In this document: positions 1 to 6,892 of the stretch, one piece after another
Position numbering within the stretch: position 1 is the stretch's first letter
Layout of the letters: the number at the start of each line of letters is the position of its first letter
Origin: Burkholderiales bacterium
GTDB taxonomy: Bacteria > Pseudomonadota > Gammaproteobacteria > Burkholderiales > Burkholderiaceae_C
NCBI GenBank assembly: GCA_011391855.1
Contig: JAABPT010000073.1
Coordinates: 1-6,892 of the forward strand
DNA length: 6,892 nucleotides
Reading direction: 5' to 3'
The notes under the pieces: generated by a model
Databases searched by the model: none
Told to the model about the DNA's origin: nothing
The model's input: the letters and a program-made list of their open reading frames with translations, nothing else
Made by a program: the position numbers and the translations under genes

Positions 1-2
1 GC

Positions 3-83
3 CACAACGGCAGCGAACTTTCCGGCGGCCAGCGTCAGCGGCTGGCGATTGCGCGCGCGATCTGCAAGGACGCGCCGTGCTGA
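3..83 (+). pseudogene. Fragment of MsbA-like ABC exporter ATPase, broken before Walker B
   Basis: The reading frame is open at the left window edge. It encodes HNGSELSGGQRQRLAIARA followed by ICKDAPC and a stop at 81-83. LSGGQRQRLAIARA is the ABC signature (C-loop) and its following helix. In ABC exporters of the MsbA (lipid A flippase) type this is followed at once by the Walker B stretch, roughly VLILDEATSALD. Here the reading ends one residue after KDAP, so Walker B, the catalytic glutamate, the D-loop and the H-loop are all missing, and such an ATPase could not hydrolyse ATP normally. The family is secure. MsbA as the subtype is inferred from the HNGSELSGGQ and KDAP wording. The break coincides with the start of another incomplete gene, so a deletion or a chimeric assembly is likely. 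Confidence 0.75.
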
Positions 84-586
84 CGGCTGAACCCGGGCAG
101 GTGGTGGTACCCATCGGGCTGAAGGGCCGCTTTCTCGGCCGCCTGGGCCAGGCCAGGCGCCCGGGTGCGGTGGCCCTGGTGGGGGCACTGTTTGCGCTGT
201 CGTTCGACACCGTCAGCCAGTCGGCGCTGTTTGCCATGACCGCCACGCAGTTCGGCGGCGTGTGGCACGCGCTCTTCCTGGGCGGGCTGTTCGTGCTGGG
301 CATGCTGGTCACGGACGGCGTCAACGGCCTGTGGATATCGCGCCTGATCGCCCGTGCCGACCAGCTGGCCGTTATCGCGTCGCGCGTGATGAGCCTGGCG
401 GTGTCGAGCGTGAGCCTGCTGGTGGCCGCACTGGGCACAGCGAAGATGGTGTCGTCCTGGGTCGACGACTGGAGCGACGGCAAGGACTTGGTCTTCGGCG
501 CTGTCGTCGTGGCCGTGATCGCCGGCAGCTATCTGCTGGCGCGACAACTGGCCCTGCGCGCCAGCCTCGCAGCGCGGGCCACTTGA
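77..586 (+). CDS. C-terminal half of a NiCoT-family nickel/cobalt transporter, 5'-truncated
   Basis: This 169-residue reading frame, counted from a GTG at 77, is a hydrophobic protein with about four membrane segments (roughly residues 29-55, 62-90, 100-124 and 137-155). SFDTVSQSALFA (42-53) and GMLVTDGVNG (75-84) correspond in position and pattern to the second-half motifs of HoxN/HupN/NixA permeases (GFDTATE and GMSLVDTTDG). Those inner-membrane transporters take up Ni2+ or Co2+ and are usually about 330-350 residues long. Their metal-binding helix, an HxxxxDH motif, lies in the N-terminal half, which is absent here. No ribosome binding site precedes the GTG, and the upstream bases belong to an ABC ATPase fragment. 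I therefore read it as a remnant that is probably not functional. The family assignment is by motif and is fairly but not fully certain. Confidence 0.6.
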   Translation: MLTAEPGQVVVPIGLKGRFLGRLGQARRPGAVALVGALFALSFDTVSQSALFAMTATQFGGVWHALFLGGLFVLGMLVTDGVNGLWISRLIARADQLAVIASRVMSLAVSSVSLLVAALGTAKMVSSWVDDWSDGKDLVFGAVVVAVIAGSYLLARQLALRASLAARAT

Positions 587-646
587 ACCGACGCCGCCAG
601 GTGCCTCTGGCACGTCTCTCCCTGCGCTTCACACGCTGACGCCCTG

Positions 647-664
647 CGCCCCGGCCGCGGGGCG
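647..664 (+). repeat. GC-only inverted repeat (hairpin) between the transporter remnant and the AIM24-family gene
   Basis: CGCCCCG (647-653) and CGGGGCG (658-664) form a perfect 7-bp stem around a GCCG loop. No T-run follows, so it is not a classical intrinsic terminator, though such a stem could stabilise the 3' end of upstream RNA. A shorter stem, GTGCC/GGCAC, lies at 601-613. Nothing else is evident in the 587-713 gap. A -10-like TACGAT at 675-680 lacks a convincing -35. Confidence 0.35.
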
Positions 665-713
665 ACGGCTTGGGTACGATCGGTGCCGGTCGCATGGACA
701 ACCAGGGTGGGCG

Positions 714-1532
714 ATGGGCATGGACGTGGTGGACTACGAGATCAAAGGTGCCGAGATGCAGTTCGTCGAGGTCGAGCTCGACCCGGGCGAAGCCGCGGTG
801 GGCGAGGCCGGCAGCATGATGTTCATGGACGCCGGCATCGGCATGGACACCGTCTTCGGCGACGGCAGCCCGCAGCAAGGCGGCCTGTTCGGCAAGCTGC
901 TGGGCGCGGGCAAGCGGCTGGTCACCGGCGAATCGCTGTTCACCACCGTCTACACCAACAACGCCCGGCACAAGCAGCGCGTCGCCTTTGCCGCACCGTA
1001 CCCGGGCAAGATCCTGCCGATGGATCTGCGGCAGTTCGGCGGCCTGCTGATCTGCCAGAAAGACGCCTTCCTGTGCGCCGCGCGCGGCGTTTCGCTGGGC
1101 ATCCACTTTCAACAGCGTCTGTCGGCGGGTTTCTTCGGCGGCGAGGGCTTCATCATGCAGAAGCTCGAAGGCGACGGCCTGGCCTTCGTGCATGCCGGCG
1201 GCACGGTGCTGCAAAGGGAACTGCAGCCTGGGCAGACGCTGTTCATCGACACTGGGTGCGTGGTGGCCTTCACCGCCAGTGTCAGCTTCGAGGTCCAGTA
1301 CGTCGGCAAGATCAAGACCGCGCTGTTCGGCGGCGAGGGCTTGTTCTTCGCCAAGGTCACCGGCCCCGGCACCGTGTGGCTGCAAAGCCTGCCGTTCTCG
1401 CGCCTGGCTTCGCGCGTCTTCGCCGCCGCGCCGCAGACCGGCGGCGGCCGGCGCGACGAAGCTTCGCTCGGCGGCCTGGTCGCCGGCGGCGGGCTGCTCG
1501 GCGGCATCCTCGGCGGCGACCGTGACCACTGA
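714..1532 (+). CDS. AIM24 / TIGR00266-family protein
   Basis: The product is 272 residues with no signal peptide or membrane helix. It matches the AIM24/TIGR00266 family pattern: GEAGSMMFMDAGI near the N-terminus, GESLFTTVYTN, PGKILPMDL, then two related blocks beginning FGGEGF (141-146) and FGGEGL (205-210), each leading into a glycine-punctuated beta-rich stretch. The family is a beta-sandwich fold found across bacteria and named after a yeast mitochondrial protein. The bacterial role is not established. The C-terminus is a glycine-rich tail (GGLVAGGGLLGGILGG) typical of many members. ATG 714 is preferred because AGGG at 704-707 sits at good spacing. A second in-frame ATG lies at 720. The next gene starts about 20 bases downstream, or overlaps if its GTG is used, so the two are probably co-transcribed. 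Family call is strong; no specific function is claimed. Confidence 0.9.
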   Translation: MGMDVVDYEIKGAEMQFVEVELDPGEAAVGEAGSMMFMDAGIGMDTVFGDGSPQQGGLFGKLLGAGKRLVTGESLFTTVYTNNARHKQRVAFAAPYPGKILPMDLRQFGGLLICQKDAFLCAARGVSLGIHFQQRLSAGFFGGEGFIMQKLEGDGLAFVHAGGTVLQRELQPGQTLFIDTGCVVAFTASVSFEVQYVGKIKTALFGGEGLFFAKVTGPGTVWLQSLPFSRLASRVFAAAPQTGGGRRDEASLGGLVAGGGLLGGILGGDRDH

Positions 1533-1554
1533 AGCGCTTCCCCGTCCCCGGCGC

Positions 1555-2346
1555 ATGGACGTGGGCCTGATCATCGTCGGCGACGAAATCCTGTCGGGCA
1601 AGCGCCAGGACAAGCACCTGGCCAAGGTCATCGAACTGCTGTCGGCGCGCGGGTTGGCGTTGTCGTGGGCCCGCTATGTGGGCGACGACCGGCCGCGCAT
1701 CACGCAGGCGCTGCGCGACGCATTTGCCAGCGGCGACCTGGTGTTCTCGACCGGCGGCATCGGTGCCACGCCCGACGACCACACGCGCCAGTGCGCGGCG
1801 GCAGCGCTGGGCCTGGCGCTGGAACTGCACCCCGAGGCCAAGGCGCTCATCCTGGAGCGCATGCGCGACGTGGCGGCCGAGCAGGGCCTGCCCTTCGAAC
1901 CCGACCGCGCCGACAACCTGCACCGGCTGAACATGGGTGTCTTTCCGGCCGGCGCTGCGCTGATCCCCAACCCGTACAACAAGATCCCGGGCTTCAGCGT
2001 CGGGCATGTGCACTTCGTGCCGGGCTTCCCGGTGATGGCCTGGCCGATGATCGAATGGGTGCTGGACCAGCGTTATGCCCACCTGCATGGCGGCGCGCGC
2101 ACGGTGGAGCGCTCGGTCATCGTCTTCGGCGCCATGGAGGCCAGCCTGACGCCGCTGATGGAAGACATCGAGACCCGCTTCCCGGGCGTCAAGGTCTTCA
2201 GCCTGCCCAGCGTGGACCATCCGCAGTGGGGGCGCCATATCGAACTGGGCGTCAAGGCAGCGGTCGATCCGGCCGAGGCCTTTGCTGCACTTTGCGCCGG
2301 GCTGCAGCAGTCTGGCGTCAGGCTGGGCGCCGAAATGGTGCGTTGA
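1555..2346 (+). CDS. CinA-N-type molybdopterin-binding domain protein (COG1058)
   Basis: The product is 263 residues from ATG 1555. GLIIVGDEILSGKRQDKH (4-21) and STGGIGATPDDHTRQ (65-79) are the two signatures of the MoCF-biosynthesis/molybdopterin-binding fold (PF00994) as found in the N-terminal part of CinA. The C-terminal NMN-deamidase domain of full-length CinA is absent, as is normal for this stand-alone betaproteobacterial form, often annotated competence/damage-inducible protein A. Related proteins have been linked to nucleotide-derivative hydrolysis or molybdopterin handling; this one's substrate cannot be told from sequence. The start is uncertain. GTG 1522 is in frame, adds 11 residues and overlaps the preceding gene's stop by 11 bases. 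Neither start has a clear Shine-Dalgarno sequence. The 3' end overlaps a predicted NtrC site for glnA. Confidence 0.87.
   Translation: MDVGLIIVGDEILSGKRQDKHLAKVIELLSARGLALSWARYVGDDRPRITQALRDAFASGDLVFSTGGIGATPDDHTRQCAAAALGLALELHPEAKALILERMRDVAAEQGLPFEPDRADNLHRLNMGVFPAGAALIPNPYNKIPGFSVGHVHFVPGFPVMAWPMIEWVLDQRYAHLHGGARTVERSVIVFGAMEASLTPLMEDIETRFPGVKVFSLPSVDHPQWGRHIELGVKAAVDPAEAFAALCAGLQQSGVRLGAEMVR
2326..2342 (+). promoter_or_regulatory. Predicted NtrC (GlnG) binding site 1 upstream of glnA
   Basis: GGCGCCGAAATGGTGCG matches the NtrC consensus TGCACY-N4-TGGTGCA at 10 of 13 specified positions. The core GCGCC-N5-GGTGC differs from a perfect GCACC/GGTGC inverted repeat by one base. It is centred about 129 bases before the predicted sigma-54 start and overlaps the last codons of the upstream gene. 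Its position resembles the enterobacterial glnAp2 enhancer sites. Confidence 0.5.
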
Positions 2347-2358
2347 ACGCCTGCGCAG

Positions 2359-2375
2359 TGATCACTTGTGGTGCA
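2359..2375 (+). promoter_or_regulatory. Predicted NtrC (GlnG) binding site 2 upstream of glnA
   Basis: TGATCACTTGTGGTGCA has a perfect right half-site (TGGTGCA, 2369-2375) and a degenerate left half, matching 10 of 13 consensus positions. Its TGGTGC lies exactly 33 bp after the TGGTGC of site 1, about three helical turns, as expected for cooperative NtrC dimers. It is centred about 96 bases upstream of the predicted start. It overlaps a perfect palindrome, AGTGATCACT (2357-2366), which might belong to another regulator instead. Confidence 0.45.
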
Positions 2376-2387
2376 GGGACTCGCACC

Positions 2388-2448
2388 GGAAGCATGCGTG
2401 GCGCCCTCGGTGCGGGGTGACCGGGCGTTCGGGGGCCGGCATGCTTTC
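2388..2448. repeat. Imperfect inverted repeat framing the glnA promoter approach
   Basis: GGAAGCATGC (2388-2397) and GCATGCTTTC (2439-2448) are inverted copies with one mismatch in ten, separated by 41 bases. The right arm lies inside the sigma-54 element. It may be chance, since GCATGC is itself a palindrome, or a second regulator's site pair. Confidence 0.3.
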
Positions 2449-2452
2449 TGCT
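2437..2452 (+). promoter_or_regulatory. Sigma-54 (RpoN) -24/-12 promoter of glnA
   Basis: CGGCATGCTTTCTGCT aligns with the sigma-54 consensus TGGCACG-N4-TTGCW. The invariant GG (2438-2439) and GC (2450-2451) are separated by exactly ten bases. Transcription would start near 2463, giving a leader of about 76 bases before the glnA ATG. Sigma-54 promoters need an activator such as NtrC, whose gene lies downstream in this window and whose likely sites lie upstream. A TAAATT follows at 2452-2457 but has no good -35, so a sigma-70 promoter here is unsupported. Confidence 0.8.
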
Positions 2453-2525
2453 AAATTGAGGTGCATCCCGCCGGAGTTCGCCCCGGCTCGAGCCTGCATC
2501 CGAATTCCAACCCACGAGCCCCGCT

Positions 2526-2532
2526 AGGAGAG
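2526..2532 (+). promoter_or_regulatory. Ribosome binding site of glnA
   Basis: AGGAGAG lies six bases before ATG 2539. It is the strongest Shine-Dalgarno sequence in the window and decides the start: the longer in-frame extension to 2461 has no such site and would begin at about the predicted transcription start. Confidence 0.85.
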
Positions 2533-2538
2533 ATTTCC

Positions 2539-3954
2539 ATGGCAAAAACCGTTGCCGACGTGATGAAGATGGTGAAAGAGAACGAGGTCAAGTTCGTCGA
2601 CTTCCGCTTCACCGACACCCGCGGCAAGGAACAGCACGTGTCCGTGCCTGTTTCGCACTTCGACGAAGACAAGTTCATTTCCGGCCACGCCTTCGACGGT
2701 TCGTCGATCGCCGGCTGGAAGGGCATCGAAGCCAGCGACATGCTGCTCATGCCCGACCCGAACACCGCCAACCTCGACCCCTTCTTCGAGGAGCCGACAC
2801 TGATCCTCAGCTGCGACGTGCTCGAGCCCGGCGACGGCAAGCCCTACGAGCGCGACCCGCGCAGCCTGGCCAAGCGCGCCGAGGCGTACCTGAAGAGCAG
2901 CGGCATCGGCGACGCCGCCTTCTTCGGCCCCGAGCCCGAATTCTTCATCTTCGACCAGGTGCAGTGGCACATCGGGATGGACGGCTGTTCGGTCAGGATC
3001 GGCTCCGAAGAAGCCTCGTGGACCACCAACAAGGACCTGGAAGGCGGCAACATGGGCCACCGGCCCACGGTGAAGGGCGGCTACTTCCCGGTGCCGCCGG
3101 TCGACAGCTTCCAGGACATGCGCTCCGAGATGTGCCTGCTGCTGGAACAGTGCGGCATTCCGGTCGAGGTGCACCACCACGAGGTGGCCGGTGCCGGCCA
3201 GAACGAGATCGGCACCCGCTTCAGCACCCTGGTGCAGCGCGCCGACTGGCTGCAGCTGCAGAAATACATCATCCACAACGTGGCCCATGCCTACGGCAAG
3301 ACGGCGACCTTCATGCCCAAGCCCGTGGTCGGCGACAACGGCAGCGGCATGCACGTGCACCAGAGCGTGTGGAAGGACGGCAAGAACCTGTTTGCCGGCG
3401 ACGGCTATGGCGGCCTGAGCGATTTCGCGCTGCACTATATCGGCGGCATCATCAAGCACGCGCGTGCGCTGAATGCCATCACCAACCCCGGCACCAACAG
3501 CTACAAGCGGCTGGTGCCCGGTTACGAGGCGCCGGTGAAGCTGGCCTACTCGGCGCGCAACCGCTCGGCTTCGATCCGCATCCCGTACGTGGCCAACCCC
3601 AAGGGTCGCCGCATCGAGGCGCGTTTCCCCGACCCCCTGATGAACCCCTACCTGGGTTTCGCGGCGCTGCTGATGGCCGGCCTGGACGGCGTGGAAAACA
3701 AGATCCACCCGGGCGAGGCCGCCACCAAGGACCTGTACCACCTGCCGCCGGAAGAAGACGCGAAGATCCCCACCGTCTGCGCCAGCCTGGAACAGGCGCT
3801 GGAATACCTGGACAAGGGCCGCGCCTTCCTGACCAAGGGCGGTGTCTTCACCGACAACTACATCGACGCCTATATCGAACTGAAGATGCAGGAAGTGCAG
3901 CGTTTCCGCATGACCACGCATCCGCTGGAATTCGACATGTATTACTCGCTGTAA
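2539..3954 (+). CDS. glnA: Glutamine synthetase, type I (GSI-beta)
   Basis: The 471-residue cytoplasmic enzyme condenses glutamate and ammonia to glutamine with ATP and is the main entry of ammonium at low nitrogen. It follows E. coli GlnA closely along its whole length. FDGSSIAGW lies near residue 54, the metal-binding GPEPEFF has Glu132 and Glu134, HHHEVAGAGQNE and the NGSGMH loop (His272) are intact, and NRSASIRIP and RFPDP form the ATP/glutamate site. DLYHLPPEE carries Tyr400, the equivalent of the adenylylated Tyr397 of E. coli, so GlnE-type control is expected. The subunit would form a dodecamer. ATG 2539 is fixed by AGGAGAG six bases upstream and by the normal MAKTVADV N-terminus. Transcription is predicted from the sigma-54 promoter at 2437-2452 under NtrC and ends at the hairpin after the gene. 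Nothing is missing. Confidence 0.98.
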   Translation: MAKTVADVMKMVKENEVKFVDFRFTDTRGKEQHVSVPVSHFDEDKFISGHAFDGSSIAGWKGIEASDMLLMPDPNTANLDPFFEEPTLILSCDVLEPGDGKPYERDPRSLAKRAEAYLKSSGIGDAAFFGPEPEFFIFDQVQWHIGMDGCSVRIGSEEASWTTNKDLEGGNMGHRPTVKGGYFPVPPVDSFQDMRSEMCLLLEQCGIPVEVHHHEVAGAGQNEIGTRFSTLVQRADWLQLQKYIIHNVAHAYGKTATFMPKPVVGDNGSGMHVHQSVWKDGKNLFAGDGYGGLSDFALHYIGGIIKHARALNAITNPGTNSYKRLVPGYEAPVKLAYSARNRSASIRIPYVANPKGRRIEARFPDPLMNPYLGFAALLMAGLDGVENKIHPGEAATKDLYHLPPEEDAKIPTVCASLEQALEYLDKGRAFLTKGGVFTDNYIDAYIELKMQEVQRFRMTTHPLEFDMYYSL

Positions 3955-3975
3955 GCGGCAACCTTGCAAGCAGTG

Positions 3976-4008
3976 GGGCGGACCGGCGGGTCCGCCCTTC
4001 GCCTTTTT
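3976..4008 (+). terminator. Intrinsic terminator after glnA
   Basis: GGGCGGACC (3976-3984) and GGTCCGCCC (3989-3997) make a perfect 9-bp stem with a four-base GGCG loop. A T-rich tail, TTCGCCTTTTT, runs to 4008. The uninterrupted T-run starts six bases after the stem, so termination may be partial. It lies 21 bases after the glnA stop and separates glnA from the ntrBC genes. Confidence 0.75.
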
Positions 4009-4023
4009 GGCCCGCTTCGGGCC
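4009..4023 (+). repeat. Second small hairpin directly after the glnA terminator
   Basis: GGCCCG (4009-4014) and CGGGCC (4018-4023) pair around a three-base CTT loop, immediately after the terminator T-run. No T-run follows, so it may back up termination or form the start of downstream RNA structure. Confidence 0.35.
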
Positions 4024-4069
4024 GGCTGTTGAGTCCTTGCCCCGCTCTGGCTTGCCTGACAATCCGCGC

Positions 4070-4624
4070 ATGGTGACTGCAACGATCCAATTTCTTCGGG
4101 CGAACACGTGGCGGGCCCTGGCCTGGGCTATGTCTGCCTGTGCCTTCTGCCTGCCGGCAGCGCAGGCGCAGGAGTCGGCGCGGCCCGTGTACCGCTGCCC
4201 CGGCCCGCCGGTGCTGTACACCGACGCCATCACGCCGCAGGAAGCGAAGGAGCGCAACTGCCGCACCATCGAAGGCGTGCCGGTGACCGTGATCCAGGCG
4301 CCGCGGCCGCGCCAGACGGCATCGGCACCAGCGCCGGCAGCGGCGGCCGCCGCACGGCCCGCCGACGCCAAGGTCGACCCCGCCGCGCAGCGCGCACGCG
4401 ACAGCGACGCCCGCCGCATCCTCGGCGACGAACTGAGGAGCGAGGAGCAGCGCCTGGCCGAGATGCGCCGCGAATTCAACAACGGCGAGCCCGAGCGCCG
4501 CGGCGACGAGCGCAACTACCAGCGCTACCTGGACCGTGTGGCGGAAATGAAGGCCGCGCTGGCGCGCAAGGAGGCCGATGTGGCGGCCCTGCAGCGCGAG
4601 CTGGCCAAGCTGCCGCCGCAGTGA
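4070..4624 (+). CDS. Exported DUF4124-like coiled-coil protein between glnA and ntrB
   Basis: The product is 184 residues with unknown function. Residues 1-33 look like a Sec signal peptide: arginines at 10 and 15, a hydrophobic run, and an AQA|Q cleavage site after Ala33, which predicts a periplasmic protein. The mature N-terminus holds VYRCPGPPVLYTDAI and a second cysteine in ERNC (Cys43 and Cys64), resembling the short DUF4124 domain, whose two cysteines could form a disulphide. An Ala/Pro-rich linker (about 84-105) leads to a highly charged helix (about 107-182) with coiled-coil character. ATG 4070 is chosen because the next ATG (4130) would cut the signal peptide too short. There is no clear Shine-Dalgarno sequence. 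The stop codon overlaps the ntrB GTG (GTGA), suggesting translational coupling with the nitrogen sensor. The DUF4124 link is by pattern only. Confidence 0.82.
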   Translation: MVTATIQFLRANTWRALAWAMSACAFCLPAAQAQESARPVYRCPGPPVLYTDAITPQEAKERNCRTIEGVPVTVIQAPRPRQTASAPAPAAAAAARPADAKVDPAAQRARDSDARRILGDELRSEEQRLAEMRREFNNGEPERRGDERNYQRYLDRVAEMKAALARKEADVAALQRELAKLPPQ

Positions 4625-5694
4625 ACGAAGCGGCGCCGACTTCGGCCTTCGAGGCCTACGACCAGCTCGCCACCATGGTGGCGCTGGTGCGCCCCGACGG
4701 CCGCTGCCTCCTGGCCAATGCCACGCTGGAAAACACCGCCGGCCTGTCGCGCCGCGCGCTGCAGCGCGGCAACGTGCTCGACTGGCTGGCCGACCCGACC
4801 CAGCTGCGCGACACCTTGCAGGTGGTGGCCGGTCACCACGTGACCACCAGCCGCTTCGACGCCCAGCTCAAGCGCCAGGGAGCAGTGGGCGGGGAGCTGC
4901 CGGTGCACGTGATCGTCTGCCAGACCGACTGGCCCGGCTGCGTGCTGGTGGAGATGATCGAAATCGAGCAGCAGGTGCGGCTGGACCGCGAGGAGCGCAC
5001 GCAGGGCCTGGCGCAGGCCAACAAGGAACTGGTGCGCAACCTGGCGCACGAGATCAAGAACCCGCTGGGCGGCATCCGCGGCGCAGCGCAGCTGCTGGCG
5101 ATGGAGGTGAACTCGAAGGAGCTCAACGAGTACACACGCGTCATCATCCACGAGGCCGACCGCCTGCAGGCGCTGGTCGACCGCCTGCTGGCACCGCACC
5201 GGCGGCCGCAGGTGGTGGCCGACGTCAATATCCACGAGGTCTGCGAACGCGTGCGTTCGCTGATCCTGGCCGAATTTCCGCGCGGCCTGGCGGTGGCGCG
5301 CGACTACGACACCTCGATCCCCGAATTTCGTGGCGACCGCGAGCAGCTCATCCAGGCCGTGCTCAATATCGTGCACAACGCGACGCAGGCGCTGGGGGAG
5401 CGCATCGCGGCGGGGGACGCGCGCATCCTGCTGCGCACGCGGGTGGCGCGGCAGGCCACCTTCGGCCGCCAGCGCTTCCGTCTGGCACTGGAATTGCATA
5501 TCGAGGACAACGGGCCGGGCGTGTCCGAGGCTGTCCGCGATCGCATCTTCCACCCGCTGGTGTCGGGGCGCGAGGGCGGCTCCGGCCTCGGGCTGACGCT
5601 GGCGCAGACCTTCGTGCAGCAGCATCACGGCACGATCGACTGTGAAAGCGTGGCCGGCCGCACGGTGTTCAAGATCCTCATCCCCTTGCCTTGA
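4621..5694 (+). CDS. glnL: Nitrogen sensor histidine kinase NtrB (GlnL/NRII)
   Basis: The 357-residue soluble kinase/phosphatase phosphorylates NtrC when nitrogen is short and dephosphorylates it when PII binds. A PAS domain occupies roughly residues 13-85 (LVRPDGRCLLANATLENTAG). The H-box NLAHEIKNPLGGIRGAAQLL carries the phosphorylated His143. The HATPase domain shows the N-box with Asn253 (NIVHNATQAL), the G1 box EDNGPGV (Asp296) and the G2 box GGSGLGLTLAQ (319-329). There are no membrane segments, as is usual for NtrB. The start is a GTG overlapping the upstream stop by four bases. The only nearby ATG (4675) would remove the beginning of the PAS domain. ntrC follows after 16 bases, so the three genes probably form one operon. 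All kinase motifs are intact. Confidence 0.95.
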   Translation: MNEAAPTSAFEAYDQLATMVALVRPDGRCLLANATLENTAGLSRRALQRGNVLDWLADPTQLRDTLQVVAGHHVTTSRFDAQLKRQGAVGGELPVHVIVCQTDWPGCVLVEMIEIEQQVRLDREERTQGLAQANKELVRNLAHEIKNPLGGIRGAAQLLAMEVNSKELNEYTRVIIHEADRLQALVDRLLAPHRRPQVVADVNIHEVCERVRSLILAEFPRGLAVARDYDTSIPEFRGDREQLIQAVLNIVHNATQALGERIAAGDARILLRTRVARQATFGRQRFRLALELHIEDNGPGVSEAVRDRIFHPLVSGREGGSGLGLTLAQTFVQQHHGTIDCESVAGRTVFKILIPLP

Positions 5695-5710
5695 CGAGCA
5701 CTACGCCAGC

Positions 5711-6892
<1,182 letters not shown>

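Noticed and set aside
601..613. GTGCC-TCT-GGCAC hairpin as terminator after the transporter remnant
   Set aside because: The stem is only five base pairs and no T-run follows.
372..1631. 419-codon open frame on the - strand
   Set aside because: It is antisense to the AIM24-family gene and neighbours, low in complexity, and has no family motif. It is a composition shadow.
2382..2398. Third possible NtrC site containing GCACC (2383-2387)
   Set aside because: Only about 8 of 13 consensus positions match, the right half is poor, and its spacing from site 2 is 23 bp, not a whole number of turns.
2428..2457. Sigma-70 promoter with TAAATT as -10 for glnA
   Set aside because: The -35 candidate (TTCGGG, 18-bp spacer) is poor. 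The overlapping sigma-54 element explains the region better.
2524..4515. Very long open frame (663 codons) on the - strand across glnA
   Set aside because: It is antisense to an unmistakable glnA and arises from GC-rich third positions. The translation has no recognisable domain and a biased His/Val/Ala/Gly make-up.
4525..5628. 367-codon open frame on the - strand opposite ntrB
   Set aside because: All NtrB motifs read on the + strand in one uninterrupted frame, so the antisense frame is a shadow.

Overview
The window is GC-rich (about two thirds G+C by eye) and looks like a betaproteobacterial chromosome of the order Burkholderiales. This rests on the style of the glutamine synthetase and NtrB/NtrC proteins, a DUF4124-like exported protein between glnA and ntrB, and the betaproteobacterial type of CinA-N/molybdopterin-binding protein. 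The placement is an inference from familiarity, not from a search. All genes lie on the + strand.

Left edge (1-586): two incomplete genes meet at about 75-83. The first is the LSGGQ-containing end of an MsbA-like ABC exporter ATPase, which stops just before its Walker B motif. The second is the C-terminal membrane half of a NiCoT (HoxN/NixA-type) nickel/cobalt transporter without its metal-binding N-terminal half. This is either a deletion or recombination scar or a chimeric assembly join.

Middle (714-2346): an AIM24/TIGR00266-family protein is followed closely by a CinA-N-type molybdopterin-binding-domain protein.

Nitrogen regulation block (2326-6892): glnA (type I glutamine synthetase) is preceded by a clear sigma-54 -24/-12 element at 2438-2451. 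Two NtrC-like sites lie 33 bp apart upstream, the first overlapping the end of the preceding gene. A hairpin terminator follows glnA. A small exported coiled-coil protein gene comes next and overlaps the GTG start of ntrB (glnL) by four bases. ntrC (glnG) follows 16 bp later and is cut by the window end before its DNA-binding domain. NtrB and NtrC form the sensor/regulator pair that would activate the sigma-54 promoter of glnA, so the block contains both the circuit and its target.

Most of this is ordinary housekeeping DNA, and I see no convincing new multi-gene system. The points most worth a second look are the broken ABC/NiCoT junction, the two-site NtrC enhancer layout ahead of glnA, and the uncharacterised exported protein tied to ntrB.
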